Below, in pieces: positions 54,958 through 64,000 of a DNA stretch of 64,000 bases. The position numbers were made by a program, and so were the translations under genes. Location: assembly GCF_900167065.1 (NCBI RefSeq), contig NZ_FUYA01000001.1, forward strand, positions 310,001-374,000. The letters run 5' to 3'. The DNA is from Desulfobaculum bizertense DSM 18034. Lineage in GTDB: Bacteria; Desulfobacterota; Desulfovibrionia; Desulfovibrionales; Desulfovibrionaceae. Within the stretch, counting starts at the first letter, position 1. Each line of letters starts with the position of its first letter. Below the pieces are notes generated by a model. The model saw nothing but the letters and a program-made list of their open reading frames with translations, had not been told where the DNA came from and did no database searches.

Positions 54958-55272
54958 ATGGAGACAGCAGTGCTGAAACATATCGTACTTTGGAAACTGA
55001 AGGACGAAGCTGCCGGCGCGAGCAAGGCAGAGAACGCAGTGGAAATGAAGAAGCGTCTTGACGCGCTGGTGGGCGTTGTACCTGGCCCGGTGGAGTTTGA
55101 GGTCGGGATCAATATTGATCCTGAGGGTGGCGTGTCTGATATCGCACTGTATAGCGTTTTTGAATCCCGCGAGGCACTGAAAGCCTACGCTGTGCACCCG
55201 AAGCACGTTGAGGCTGGAGTTTTCATTAAGCAGGTCGCAGAAGAGCGGCGTTGCGTTGACTATGAATTTTAG
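54958..55272 (+). CDS. Dabb-family stress-responsive alpha/beta barrel protein
   Basis: 104 aa. The family pattern is clear: VLKHIVLWKLKDEA at the N-terminus, then VPGPVEFEVGINI and DIALYSVFESREALKAYAVH with PKHVEAGVFIKQV. Dabb proteins are small dimeric ferredoxin-like proteins of mostly unknown activity. Cotranscribed with the thioesterase gene. Confidence 0.92.
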   Translation: METAVLKHIVLWKLKDEAAGASKAENAVEMKKRLDALVGVVPGPVEFEVGINIDPEGGVSDIALYSVFESREALKAYAVHPKHVEAGVFIKQVAEERRCVDYEF

Positions 55273-55288
55273 AATTTGTCTGAACGAG

Positions 55289-55319
55289 AAAAGGCCCGCT
55301 TCTTGGCGGGCCTTTTTTT
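55289..55319. terminator. Bidirectional rho-independent terminator
   Basis: AAGGCCCGC-N6-GCGGGCCTT with flanking A and T runs; shared by the rightward Dabb gene and the leftward lipoprotein gene. Confidence 0.93.
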
Positions 55320-55322
55320 GTG

Positions 55323-56117
55323 CTATTTGCTGTGGGCGAGATGCTGCGGCATGAGGGAGATGATAGCGACCCGCCAGCCGTCAAAGTCGAAAGCCTCCTC
55401 ATAGGGAATATGGAGCCTGTTGTTGAGGTCGATGCGGTCGGGGAGATCAAGTTCGAGGTCGATGGTTGCCTCTGGGGGCGTCTGATCCATGAGGAAGAGC
55501 ACGAGAGTGTGCGTGTCGAGCCACTTGGATTCCGTGAGTCCACCAGCGGGCATGTTGTCGAGCTTGGCGAGGGAGGTATAAATCCCGGCCCAGTCCTTGG
55601 GCAGCTCGGAGCTTTCGGGCATTTTGACTTTGGGGATAAGCATCATCCTGATGGATGGTGACTGCGGATAAATGGCGGCAACCTGTGCCGAGTCAATGTC
55701 CACGGAGTTCTCGCCGAGAGTGTAGCTGGAAGAATAGAGGATGCGTGCAGAGCGGCCAAAGCTGTCTTCGACGCGAAGGATGCCGCTGGTGCTGCGCCCC
55801 TCACGGCCGTCTTCCCGATCGCGATATTCGAGAAGCCGGTGAGAACTCAGCTCAAATCCGGGATAGGTGAAATCACTTTTGACGCAGTCGCAGGCCTGCT
55901 GGGAGAAGTCGGCACCGGGGGTGCGTTTTTCCTGAAGCTTGCGAAAGATGTTTTTGGCAACAAAGCTGGCGTCCAGGGGATATTCTTCGGCGTTGGCCGG
56001 GACAGCCTGCGGGACAGGGGAGAGCGCGGTTGGGCGGCTGCTGGTGCAGCCAAAACTGAGCGCAAGAATACCGCACATGCAGAGAAGCAAGGCGAGGAAG
56101 CGCGTGAAACTCGTCAT
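55323..56117 (-). CDS. Hypothetical lipoprotein, 264 aa
   Basis: Lipoprotein signal MTSFTRFLALLLCMCGILAL with lipobox LSFGC (Cys24). The mature protein has no family I recognise; it contains YPLDASFVAKNIFRKLQEKR and a beta-rich C-terminal half (GWRVAIISLMPQHLAHSK at the end). Two further cysteines occur in ACDCVKS. GGAGGAA precedes the ATG on the minus strand. Confidence 0.8.
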   Translation of the reverse strand: MTSFTRFLALLLCMCGILALSFGCTSSRPTALSPVPQAVPANAEEYPLDASFVAKNIFRKLQEKRTPGADFSQQACDCVKSDFTYPGFELSSHRLLEYRDREDGREGRSTSGILRVEDSFGRSARILYSSSYTLGENSVDIDSAQVAAIYPQSPSIRMMLIPKVKMPESSELPKDWAGIYTSLAKLDNMPAGGLTESKWLDTHTLVLFLMDQTPPEATIDLELDLPDRIDLNNRLHIPYEEAFDFDGWRVAIISLMPQHLAHSK

Positions 56118-56196
56118 AGTTCCTCCCGGAGCTGGATTTTTCTTTATAGTAGCACAGGGAGGGGGATGGTGCAGTGAATTTTTGGGAGAAAAGGAA

Positions 56197-56222
56197 AGCG
56201 CCGCTTCGGGAGAAGCGGCGCT
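56197..56222 (-). terminator. Terminator after the PEBP gene
   Basis: AGCGCCGCTTC-TCCC-GAAGCGGCGCT on the minus strand, 11-bp stem followed by TTCCTTTTC. It also resembles a bidirectional element but lacks a clear T run rightward. Confidence 0.75.
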
Positions 56223-56225
56223 GTA

Positions 56226-56687
56226 CTATCGGGAATAGGTGCACATAACCTGTGCTGTGTCCAGAATGTGACCTTCCATTGCCTCAAGAAGCTGCTCTTT
56301 GCTGGCTTCGGGGGCGAGGGAGATGTCGTTATCCAGGGCATAGAGGGTGAAGATGTAGCGATGCTTGTCGTCATTTTCTGGCGGGCATGGGCCATTGTAG
56401 CCAATGCGTCCCCAGGAGTTGAGACCCTGGCGCAGGCCAGAGGGGTGCTCGGCTGTGCGGGGAATCTTGGCGGCAAGGCGGAACGCAACACTGGGGATGC
56501 CGTAGAGCACCCAGTGAACCCAGGGGCTTTCACCTGGAGCGTCGGGGTCCTCACAGATGAGGGCGAAACCTTCGGCATTTTCGGGAGCGTCTTCCCAGTC
56601 GAGAGACGGGGAAAAGTCGCTGGCGTCACAGGTAAACTGAATGGGAATACGACCGTTTTCCGGGAAGGAACTGCTGGTCAGCTTCAT
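56226..56687 (-). CDS. PEBP-family protein (YbhB/YbcL type)
   Basis: 153 aa from ATG 56687 (GGAG upstream); the longer frame to 56852 adds an unrelated N-terminus overlapping the folD terminator. Family motifs: FTCDASDFSPSLDWEDAP, EDPDAPGESPWVHWVLYGIP and RIGYNGPCPPENDDKHRYIF. Phosphatidylethanolamine-binding-protein fold; bacterial members have no settled function. No signal peptide. Confidence 0.94.
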   Translation of the reverse strand: MKLTSSSFPENGRIPIQFTCDASDFSPSLDWEDAPENAEGFALICEDPDAPGESPWVHWVLYGIPSVAFRLAAKIPRTAEHPSGLRQGLNSWGRIGYNGPCPPENDDKHRYIFTLYALDNDISLAPEASKEQLLEAMEGHILDTAQVMCTYSR

Positions 56688-56831
56688 ATGCGTGAACTCC
56701 TGCGGTTCTAAATTTATCTTGGGACAGCCGCTCGCATGGGCTGCCGGTCTTTGCGGTGGCGTTATGATGCTATAAAAGCTGGGGCGGGAGAGCGCAAGTC
56801 CTAGAAGGGGAGAGTCCGGGAAATTGCCCAG

Positions 56832-56863
56832 AAAAAAAGGCGCTCCGTACAAAACGGAACGCC
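56832..56863 (-). terminator. Terminator after folD
   Basis: On the minus strand GGCGTTCCGT-N5-ACGGAGCGCC (one G-U) followed by seven T. Confidence 0.9.
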
Positions 56864-56879
56864 AGTTTTTGGCAGAAAA

Positions 56880-57737
56880 TTATGCGTTGTGGCGCTCGTA
56901 GGCCTGAATGGTGTTGACGAGCAGCATGGCAATAGTCATCGGTCCAACGCCACCGGGAACCGGGGTGATGGCAGAGACTTTGTCCTTGATGGCGTCAAAG
57001 TCACAGTCACCGGCGAGGCCGTTATCTGTGCGGTTGATGCCGACGTCAATCACGACTGCGCCTTCCTTGACCATGTCTGCCGTCACAAAGTGAGGGCGGC
57101 CAATGGCAGCGACGAGAATGTCAGCTTCGGCACAGAGTTCTTTCAGGTTGGGCGTGCGGGAGTGGGCCACGGTCACGGTGGCATTGGCAAAGTCGCCATA
57201 GCCCCAAAGCATCATGGCCATAGGTTTGCCCACAATGTTGGAGCGGCCAATGATAACGGCGCGTTTGCCGCTTGTTGTGATTTCGTGGCGTTTGAGAAGT
57301 TCGATGACGCCAGCCGGAGTGCAGGGTGCATAGCCGGGAAGTCCAAGGGCGAGGCGCCCAACATTGACCGGGTGGAAGCCGTCAACGTCTTTTTCTGGAT
57401 CGATGAGGTCCAGACAGGTCTGGCTGTCCAGTCCTTTGGGAAGAGGAAGCTGAAGGAGGATGCCGTCAACGTCGTCGCGAGTGTTGAGTTCACGAATGAG
57501 GTCTTCGACGTCCTTTTGGGTCACGTCCGCGGGAAGGCGGTAGGCCAAAGATTCGATACCTGCATTTTCACAGGCGCGTTCTTTATTCCGAACGTACACC
57601 TGAGATGCCGGGTCTTCACCAACGAGAATGACAGCGAGGCCGGGTTTGCGGCCATACAGCGTTTCTTTTGCTGCAACTGTCTCTTTCAGTTCACTGCGAA
57701 TAGCTGCCGCAGTTGCTTTGCCGTCCAGCAGAATCAT
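56880..57737 (-). CDS. folD: Bifunctional methylenetetrahydrofolate dehydrogenase / cyclohydrolase
   Basis: 285 aa. Signatures: [20 protein letters not shown] with the catalytic Lys, [29 protein letters not shown] (NADP site) and [20 protein letters not shown]. Interconverts methylene-, methenyl- and formyl-tetrahydrofolate in one-carbon metabolism. Single-gene unit bounded by terminators on both sides; AAGGGGAACAAGC precedes the ATG. Confidence 0.98.
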   Translation of the reverse strand: MILLDGKATAAAIRSELKETVAAKETLYGRKPGLAVILVGEDPASQVYVRNKERACENAGIESLAYRLPADVTQKDVEDLIRELNTRDDVDGILLQLPLPKGLDSQTCLDLIDPEKDVDGFHPVNVGRLALGLPGYAPCTPAGVIELLKRHEITTSGKRAVIIGRSNIVGKPMAMMLWGYGDFANATVTVAHSRTPNLKELCAEADILVAAIGRPHFVTADMVKEGAVVIDVGINRTDNGLAGDCDFDAIKDKVSAITPVPGGVGPMTIAMLLVNTIQAYERHNA

Positions 57738-57777
57738 GCTTGTTCCCCTTTACAGATCAATAAAAATCACGATGAAC

Positions 57778-57806
57778 AAAAAGAGGCGCGGAAAAGATTC
57801 CGCGCC
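57778..57806 (-). terminator. Terminator after eno
   Basis: GGCGCGGAA-TCTT-TTCCGCGCC on the minus strand followed by TCTTTTTG. Confidence 0.88.
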
Positions 57807-57847
57807 CCGTGCACTGCATTTGATGCGGCTGTTGTTACAACCAGATG

Positions 57848-59140
57848 CTAGTCGATGTCAAACCACTGTTCGCCCATGATGGGGCCAAAGTAGATTGCTT
57901 CGTCTTCAAGGTCTTCCTCGATGCGCATCAGCTGGTTGTACTTTGCAATCCTGTCGGAGCGGCAAAGAGAGCCAGTCTTGATCTGACCAGCATTTACGGC
58001 CACTGCGAGGTCAGCAATAAAGTGATCCTCGGTCTCGCCGGAACGGTGAGAGATAACAGTGGTGTAGCCAGCCTGCTTTGCCATTTCGATGGTGTCCATG
58101 GTTTCGGTCACGGTACCGATCTGGTTCAGCTTGATGAGGATGGAGTTTGCTGCGCCAGCCTCGATGCCCTGAGCCAGGATATCGGGGTTGGTAACAAAGA
58201 TGTCGTCGCCGACGAGCTGAAGGGCTTCGCCAAGCTCGGCGGTCATGAGCTTCCAGCCGTCCCAGTCGCTTTCGGCAAGGCCGTCTTCGATGGAGATAAC
58301 CGGGAACTCGTGAGCAATCTCGCGGTAGTACTGGATAAGCTCTTCGGCGGTGAACTCACGTCCTTCGCCAGCAAAGACGTATTTGCCGTCTTTGTAGAAC
58401 TCGCTGGCAGCGGCATCAATAGCGATAGCGATGTCTTTGCCTGCGGTGTAGCCAGCAGCTTCGATTGCCTTGACGATGTATGCAAAAGCTTCGCGGTGGT
58501 CCTTGAGGTTCGGAGCAAAGCCGCCTTCGTCACCCACGGAAGTGATGTGGTTGTCGGCAGCGAGAAGCTTTTTCAGGTTGTGGAAAGTCTCGGAACCCAT
58601 GCGCAGAGCTTCTGCAAAAGAATCAGCAGAAAGCGGCACAATCATGAATTCCTGAATATCGAGATTGTTTGGTGCGTGCTCGCCACCGTTCATGATGTTC
58701 ATCATGGGGGTGGGCAGCACTTTGCCATTCACACCGCCGAGATAGCGGTACAGGGGAAGCTTGTAAAAATTGGCAGCAGCGCGGGCAACAGCAAGGGAAA
58801 CACCCAGCATGGCGTTTGCGCCAAGGCGGGTTTTGTTTTCGGTGCCGTCGAGATCGATCATCATGTTGTCGATGGCGACCTGGCGGGTGACGTCCATGCC
58901 AAGAATGTTCTCGGCAATTTCACCGTTGATGTGCTCAACGGCTTTGGTCACGCCCTTTCCGAGGTAGCGTTCCTTGTCGCCATCACGAAGCTCGAGAGCT
59001 TCACGAGAGCCAGTGGAAGCTCCAGAAGGAACAGCGGCAAGGCCTTTTGCGCCGGATTCCGTCGTAATTTCAACTTCAACAGTAGGATTACCACGGGAAT
59101 CGAGAATTTCTCTGCCCCATACGTTTACGATGGTGCTCAT
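57848..59140 (-). CDS. eno: Enolase
   Basis: 430 aa from ATG 59140 (AGGAG 6 bases upstream; longer frame to 59194 rejected). Motifs: [34 protein letters not shown], Mg ligands in [24 protein letters not shown] and [10 protein letters not shown], catalytic Lys region [15 protein letters not shown] and [18 protein letters not shown]. Converts 2-phosphoglycerate to phosphoenolpyruvate. Confidence 0.98.
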   Translation of the reverse strand: MSTIVNVWGREILDSRGNPTVEVEITTESGAKGLAAVPSGASTGSREALELRDGDKERYLGKGVTKAVEHINGEIAENILGMDVTRQVAIDNMMIDLDGTENKTRLGANAMLGVSLAVARAAANFYKLPLYRYLGGVNGKVLPTPMMNIMNGGEHAPNNLDIQEFMIVPLSADSFAEALRMGSETFHNLKKLLAADNHITSVGDEGGFAPNLKDHREAFAYIVKAIEAAGYTAGKDIAIAIDAAASEFYKDGKYVFAGEGREFTAEELIQYYREIAHEFPVISIEDGLAESDWDGWKLMTAELGEALQLVGDDIFVTNPDILAQGIEAGAANSILIKLNQIGTVTETMDTIEMAKQAGYTTVISHRSGETEDHFIADLAVAVNAGQIKTGSLCRSDRIAKYNQLMRIEEDLEDEAIYFGPIMGEQWFDID

Positions 59141-59234
59141 GACTGCGCTCCTTTGTATGTAAAACGGATAATGTACCAGACTTGCAAGGGCCATGTGCCA
59201 CGAAGCGCAGGCCGCGTCAAACCTGTATTACTCT

Positions 59235-60035
59235 CTAAGACTGTCTGCTGGCTGTCATTTGGGCAAAGACAAGCCCTTCCAGCGTCAGCGTTGCGTGGAT
59301 GGAACGGAGTTTAGGACAAACGTCCGCCACCCGTTTGGCAAGCCCGCCTGTTGCAACAACGGCAGCACGGGTGCCCAGTTCTTTTTCAAAACGTTCTATC
59401 AGACCTTCTGCCAGAGCCGCAAACCCAAAGATAAAACCCTGATTCAGGCTGTCTTCGGTCTTGTACCCAAAGAAAAAGTCAGGGGATTCAAGGTTAAGGC
59501 TGAGTTCTGGCAGGCGAGCTGTATCCGAGCTGAGTGCTCGTGCAGAAGTTCGCATTCCGGGGCAAATAACCCCGCCAAGAAAGCGATTTCCCGAAACAGC
59601 ATCAAGAGTTGTTGCCGTACCAAAATCACAGATAATGATATTTTCGGCATCGAGCAGGTGGCGGGCACCATACGCGGCAACAAGTCTGTCTGGACCGACG
59701 TTGTCAGGTATTTCAGAAATATTGTCGAAGGGGACGGGGAGGGTGTCTGGAGCGAAGCAGGCAGAACGCCCAAAGGCCAGCTCTGAGGCGGAATTGATGA
59801 GCGGAATAAGGTCCGGCACAACAGAGCAGCCAAGAATATCGGAAAAGTCCGCAGGGGCAAGCTGCCATTTTTCGGCAGTGTGCACGAGGCGGTCTGCCCA
59901 GTTCTCTGCGGAGTCCGCAATGGTGGGCAGGGTTTCCACCTGAGAGAATACAGTTCTGCTCTCTGGGGACCAGTAACTGATTTTTGTACAGGTGTTGCCT
60001 ATGTCGAGTAAAAGTTTGTGAGCGTCTTGTGTCAT
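59235..60035 (-). CDS. coaX: Type III pantothenate kinase
   Basis: 266 aa. CoaX motifs: LLLDIGNTCTKISYW, NVGPDRLVAAYGARHL, IIICDFGTATTLDAV and FLGGVICPGMRTSARALSSD. First step of coenzyme A synthesis. 94 bases upstream of eno on the same strand, possibly cotranscribed. Confidence 0.95.
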   Translation of the reverse strand: MTQDAHKLLLDIGNTCTKISYWSPESRTVFSQVETLPTIADSAENWADRLVHTAEKWQLAPADFSDILGCSVVPDLIPLINSASELAFGRSACFAPDTLPVPFDNISEIPDNVGPDRLVAAYGARHLLDAENIIICDFGTATTLDAVSGNRFLGGVICPGMRTSARALSSDTARLPELSLNLESPDFFFGYKTEDSLNQGFIFGFAALAEGLIERFEKELGTRAAVVATGGLAKRVADVCPKLRSIHATLTLEGLVFAQMTASRQS

Positions 60036-60234
60036 GCGATAAGCATCCGGTGAAATGCGCCGGGGGGCGGTGAAAAAATACTGCTCTTCATGAGAAGCCT
60101 AGTACAAAAGACAGAGAAGCTGTAAGAATTTTTTGTGAAAAGTCTTCTGAAGCTTGTCCTTTGTGCTCCTTGTGTTTACTACAATAGGAACAGAACCGTA
60201 GACATACCAGACTCTTTTGCAATGGGAGGCATGA

Positions 60235-61302
60235 ATGGACCCCACAGCCCTCATTCCACCGCACGGAGCGTTTCAGGTTCCGTGGGGATGGTTTCAGGCG
60301 TTCTTGCTTGTGAGTTTTGTCATCCACCTGCTTTTGGTCAACACTCTGCTCGGAAGCGCAATGATGTCGCTGGCAGAGGGCGTCGTCAAGACCAGCTCCG
60401 GGCCAGTCAGCAGGCATTCGTCCAAAAAGATTCCTACCGTGATGGCGCTGACCATTAATTTTGGTGTGCCGCCACTTCTGTTCCTTCAAGTTCTGTATGG
60501 GCAGTTCTACAACGTCGCAGACATCCTTGCAGGCGTCTACAGGCTTGCAGTCGTCCTTGTTCTTATCTGTGCCTATTATGCCGCGTACGCATGGGATTTT
60601 CGATTCCAGCGTCTTGGGCGGCTCCGGCTCGTTTTGCTGAGCCTTGTTGTGGCCGCATTACTCTATGTGGCCTTTGTCTTTACCAATTCGACCAGCATGA
60701 TGCTTCGTCCTGAGGCATGGAAAGGCTATTTTACCAATTCTGGCGGTACCTTGCTGAATAGCTCGGACCCAAGCCTGTGGCCTCGCTATCTCCACTTTGT
60801 GGTGGCGTCGCTGGCTGTTGGAGGCTTGGTACAGGGTCTTTACTGGTCGCGCAAGTCCCGGCGCATGCTCCCCGGATCACGGGAGAATGTTCGTCGTGGC
60901 ATGCAGGTCTTTGCCTATGCTACTGCGTTCCAGGTTGCAATTGGTTCGTGGTGGCTGGTGAGCCTGCCTGCGGATGTTCTGGAGCTGTTCCTTGGCGGAA
61001 GGGCGTTTCCGTCTCTGCTTTTGGCCGCAGGAATGGCCGGGGTCGCTGCATGCCTTATTTCTGGACTGCGGCAGCAGCCTGTCCCTGCGCTCGTCTCTGT
61101 ACTTGCAACCATTGGGGTGATGACAGGGTTGCGCGAAATGGTGCGCTACGCAAGCCTTGAACCATTTTATGCTGTCTCGCAGGTCCCTGCACAAGGTGAA
61201 TGGTCTCCGCTCCTGCTCTTTCTTGGTGCATTTCTGGTGTCGGCGTGCATTCTGGCGCTGGTGCTTCGCTACGCATTTCAGTCTCGGAAATGGGGGGCAT
61301 AA
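60235..61302 (+). CDS. Polytopic membrane protein, partner subunit of a cytochrome bd-like complex
   Basis: 355 aa with about eight to nine membrane helices; starts MDPTALIPPHGAFQVPWGWF, GGGAGG 5-6 bases before the ATG. No heme c motif. Histidines lie in PPHGAF, FVIHLLLV and RYLHFVVASL. It is coupled to the next gene by an overlap (TAATG), and both share the two-subunit arrangement of CydB/CydA-like complexes, so I infer that it is subunit II. I cannot assign a family with certainty. Confidence 0.65.
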   Translation: MDPTALIPPHGAFQVPWGWFQAFLLVSFVIHLLLVNTLLGSAMMSLAEGVVKTSSGPVSRHSSKKIPTVMALTINFGVPPLLFLQVLYGQFYNVADILAGVYRLAVVLVLICAYYAAYAWDFRFQRLGRLRLVLLSLVVAALLYVAFVFTNSTSMMLRPEAWKGYFTNSGGTLLNSSDPSLWPRYLHFVVASLAVGGLVQGLYWSRKSRRMLPGSRENVRRGMQVFAYATAFQVAIGSWWLVSLPADVLELFLGGRAFPSLLLAAGMAGVAACLISGLRQQPVPALVSVLATIGVMTGLREMVRYASLEPFYAVSQVPAQGEWSPLLLFLGAFLVSACILALVLRYAFQSRKWGA

Positions 61303-63947
61303 TGGATTTTCCTGTCATGCAGATTCCGGCCCTTGGCGGTGGGTTTGTCATTGCCTTTATTGCTGTCGTTCACGTGTTCATTGCGCATTTTGCCGTTGGT
61401 GGCGGACTTTTTCTTGTTCTGACAGAGCACCTTGCTCATCGGCAAAACAGCCCGGAAATTTTAGCGTATGTGAAGCGGCACACCAAGTTTTTTGTGCTGC
61501 TGACAATGGTTTTTGGTGGGCTGACAGGCGTTGGTATCTGGTTCGCAATCAGTTTGACCAGCCCTGCGGCGACGCTCAAGCTGGTACAAACCTATTCTTT
61601 TGGCTGGGCCACAGAGTGGGTGTTTTTCCTTGGCGAAATTGCCTGCCTGCTGGTGTATTTCTATACCTTCGAGCAGATGGACCGGCGCAGGCACCTGTTT
61701 GTGGGCTGGTGCTACTTTGTGTTTGGCTGGTTTTCACTGGTTATGATCGACGGCATTATCAGCTCCATGCTCACGCCGGGCGAATGGCTGGAAACAGGGG
61801 CGTTCTGGGATGGATTCCTGAACCCGTCCTTTGTGCCATCTGTCGTGTTGCGGACCATGCTGGGGCTGAGCCTAGCGGGGCTGTTTGCTTTTGTTACAGC
61901 GAGCCGGGTGGAGGATGATGCAACGAGAAAGAAGCTGGTTCGCTTTTCTGCGGGCTGGGCTGTGTGGCCGCTTTTGCTGATGATTCCCTCGGGCTGGTGG
62001 TATTTCCAGGTGTTGCCAGTGAGTGTGCAGGGAATGATCCTCGGCCATAACAATGAAATTTTGCCGCTGGTTCAGGCGCTGAGCATTGCCATACCCGGTA
62101 TTGTTGTCCTGAGCCTGTTTATGGCGCTGCGCCTGCCTCGCAGATCGCAGACCGCGCTGGCCTGTATTCTGCTTGCGCTGGGCTTTGTTGAGGTCGGGTC
62201 CTTTGAATGGATTCGGGAAGCCGCCCGGCGACCCTATGTCATATATGGACATATGTTCTCGAATGGTCTGCCTGTGGCGGAGCTGAATGTTGTGCGGGAG
62301 CAGGGCTTTTTGAAGAGCCTGCGCTGGACCGAGCACAAGAGCGTCACTCCTGAAAATACGCTGGATGCCGGGCATGATATTTTTGTGAATCAGTGCCTGT
62401 CGTGTCACAGCGTTCGGGGACCGCTCAATGATATTCTCCCACTGACCAGTAAATTTGGTGTTGTGGGACTGGAGTCACAGCTCACGGGGCAGGGAAAGCT
62501 CAATACCTACATGCCGCCGTTTATTGGGAACGACGAAGAGCGGCATGCGCTTGCCCAGTATGTCGTGAACGTCTTGCATTCTGGCACCGCGCCAGAACAG
62601 ATCCGTTCACCCAATCCTGACCCGGTGGACATCCCGCCTTTTGATAAGGAAAAGGACGAGTTTGTTTTGCTGGCGTGGAACACGATGGGCATGCACTGTA
62701 TTTCGGATTCAGATCCGTACTGGGTGCTGCTGCCACCAGCCAATGATCTTTTCTGTCAGCTTGTCCGGCGGGGAGAAAGTCCGGAGCTGGTCACGGAAGG
62801 AGTGGAGATTCGCTATCAGGTGGATGCGGCGTTTGCGAACCCTGAGCAGCATGTCAGGTTTTGGGATTTTTCTGAGCAGCTTTTTGGAAAAAAACTGGAG
62901 GCTGGCGAGGGGCTGGCCGGGAACAGAGTTTCTGGAACACTGCACCTGAGCGAAGGGCAGGGCGTGTATGAAGCCGCACTTCTCCCGGTTGTTCCGTATC
63001 CTGATGGCGGGGGCTTTAATCCGTATCCAATTTTTACGGTGAAGGCCTACGACTCGGAAAGCGGAGAGCTTTTGGCCAAAACTCGCACGGTTGCGCCAAC
63101 ATCAACGGAGATGGGCTGCAAAAACTGCCACGGTGGCACATGGCGGGTTGCTGGTGTTGCCGGAATTTCTGACCAGACAGCCGAAGATGTGCTTGCAGTT
63201 CATGACCGGATAAATAAAACTCGCCTCCGCGCCTCGGCAGAGAAAGGGAAGCCTGTTTTGTGTCAGAGCTGCCACCCTGATCCGGTGCTCAAGGCTCCGG
63301 GCAAGCCCGGCATGATAAATCTGCCAGCGGCGATTCATGGCTGGCATGCCAGCTATATTGATGACGAGAGCGAAGTGGCCTGCGGATACTGCCATCCTTC
63401 CGGTCCGGAAGGGCAGACGCGTTGCCTGCGTGGAGTGCATGCCGACATTGGCCTGACCTGTACAAACTGTCATGGAACTCTTGCCGATCATGCAATTTCC
63501 CTGCTTCGCTACGATGCGGCACAAAAGCGCCGCGGAGCTGAAAAACTTTTGGCGCAGCTGAGGCCTACAGGACTTGAGCAGATTGCCGAAGTGAATCCCC
63601 GGCGGCCGTGGGTACAGGAACCTGATTGTCTGAACTGCCACCGCGAGTACATGCCACCAGAAAGCGTGTCGGCATTTAATGAGTGGACAGAGGGAGCGGA
63701 AGGGCTGTACCGCATGCGTCGGGATGAAATGGACGCACTGTATTGCGGTGCCTGTCATGGAAGTCCCCATGCTGTGTACCCGGCTGTTCGTGAAAACGGG
63801 TATGGGCCAGACCGTGACAATATTGCACCATTGCAGTATACCCACGAAGCTGCTCCGCTGGGGGCAGGAGGCAACTGCTCTCTGTGCCATGTTGGGACGG
63901 AGATGAGTGCCGAAGATTCAGCGCACCATGCTATGGGGTTCCGCTAG
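61302..63947 (+). CDS. CydA-like membrane domain fused to octaheme cytochrome c
   Basis: 881 aa from ATG 61302, overlapping the previous stop. Residues 1-330 form eight to nine membrane helices with histidines (IAVVHVFIAHFAVGGGLFLV) and SFGWATEWVFFLGEIACLLV, reminiscent of cytochrome bd subunit I (CydA). A monoheme-type cytochrome c domain follows (CLSCH at 365), then a linker region and a multiheme region with CXXCH at 606, 654, 694, 720, 776, 815 and 859: eight heme-attachment motifs in all. I infer a quinol or cytochrome oxidising membrane complex that exchanges electrons with periplasmic hemes; oxygen reduction is possible but unproven. Confidence 0.8.
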   Translation: MDFPVMQIPALGGGFVIAFIAVVHVFIAHFAVGGGLFLVLTEHLAHRQNSPEILAYVKRHTKFFVLLTMVFGGLTGVGIWFAISLTSPAATLKLVQTYSFGWATEWVFFLGEIACLLVYFYTFEQMDRRRHLFVGWCYFVFGWFSLVMIDGIISSMLTPGEWLETGAFWDGFLNPSFVPSVVLRTMLGLSLAGLFAFVTASRVEDDATRKKLVRFSAGWAVWPLLLMIPSGWWYFQVLPVSVQGMILGHNNEILPLVQALSIAIPGIVVLSLFMALRLPRRSQTALACILLALGFVEVGSFEWIREAARRPYVIYGHMFSNGLPVAELNVVREQGFLKSLRWTEHKSVTPENTLDAGHDIFVNQCLSCHSVRGPLNDILPLTSKFGVVGLESQLTGQGKLNTYMPPFIGNDEERHALAQYVVNVLHSGTAPEQIRSPNPDPVDIPPFDKEKDEFVLLAWNTMGMHCISDSDPYWVLLPPANDLFCQLVRRGESPELVTEGVEIRYQVDAAFANPEQHVRFWDFSEQLFGKKLEAGEGLAGNRVSGTLHLSEGQGVYEAALLPVVPYPDGGGFNPYPIFTVKAYDSESGELLAKTRTVAPTSTEMGCKNCHGGTWRVAGVAGISDQTAEDVLAVHDRINKTRLRASAEKGKPVLCQSCHPDPVLKAPGKPGMINLPAAIHGWHASYIDDESEVACGYCHPSGPEGQTRCLRGVHADIGLTCTNCHGTLADHAISLLRYDAAQKRRGAEKLLAQLRPTGLEQIAEVNPRRPWVQEPDCLNCHREYMPPESVSAFNEWTEGAEGLYRMRRDEMDALYCGACHGSPHAVYPAVRENGYGPDRDNIAPLQYTHEAAPLGAGGNCSLCHVGTEMSAEDSAHHAMGFR

Positions 63948-64000
63948 GCGCAAAAGATGTCGTCTTGCGTTGCGCAAACGCATGCAGAAAAATTCTGACG
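63948..64000. other. Right edge of window
   Basis: 53 bases with a GCGCAA/TTGCGC-containing stretch (GCGCAAAAGATGTCGTCTTG, then CGTTGCGC). It may be a terminator stem or the start of the next promoter region; too short to judge. Confidence 0.3.

Overview
The window looks like chromosomal DNA of a sulfate-reducing deltaproteobacterium of the Desulfovibrio/Desulfobaculum type. The main reason is a near-complete copy of the lactate-to-acetate locus known from Desulfovibrio: a sigma54 two-component system, pyruvate:ferredoxin oxidoreductase, lactate permease, flavin/Fe-S lactate dehydrogenases, Pta and AckA. CCG-domain Fe-S proteins, a multiheme cytochrome and a likely selenoprotein agree with this. 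No rRNA, tRNA, CRISPR array, transposase or prophage gene was seen.

Layout. (1) 1-1686, minus: N-terminal part of a TonB-dependent receptor running off the left edge, then an unknown protein. (2) 2.9-15.9 kb: a glycerol regulon. GlpR and a GlpC-like Fe-S protein are on the minus strand; divergently come GlpA, GlpB, a complete glycerol ABC transporter (GlpSTPQUV) and glycerol kinase. The GlpC-like gene carries an in-frame TGA at a conserved cysteine position, followed by a bacterial SECIS-like hairpin, so I read it as one selenoprotein gene and not as two fragments. (3) 16.0-33.2 kb: an MSHA-like type IV pilus / type II secretion locus, mostly minus: PilM/N fusion, PilO, PilP, secretin, ExeA-type ATPase, MshE-type ATPase, PilC, a membrane-bound sigma54 activator, several pseudopilins (one with a CFI-box C-terminal domain), a VKOR-thioredoxin fusion, and on the plus strand the major pilin and two paralogous tiny membrane proteins. 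(4) 33.6-53.6 kb: hybrid histidine kinase and sigma54 response regulator, por, then lldP, FAD lactate dehydrogenase, its Fe-S partner, pta, ackA, lutC and a lutB-lutA fusion. por and lldP each have a -24/-12 promoter-like sequence and, about 118 bp upstream of the predicted start, an 18-bp palindrome of form TGTC-N10-GACA. (5) 53.6-64 kb: a possible structured RNA, a multi-hairpin repeat, thioesterase, Dabb protein, lipoprotein, PEBP protein, folD, eno, coaX, and a two-gene module joining a cytochrome bd-like membrane domain to an octaheme cytochrome c.

How it works together. Glycerol enters by the ABC transporter, is phosphorylated by GlpK and oxidised by GlpAB with the Sec-containing Fe-S protein as likely electron acceptor. 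Lactate enters by LldP, is oxidised to pyruvate, then to acetyl-CoA by Por, and Pta/AckA yield ATP and acetate. The sigma54 two-component system very probably controls both lactate transcription units. Two copies of a roughly 400-bp element with three covarying hairpins sit just after terminators and bracket the lldP-lutB operon as direct repeats.
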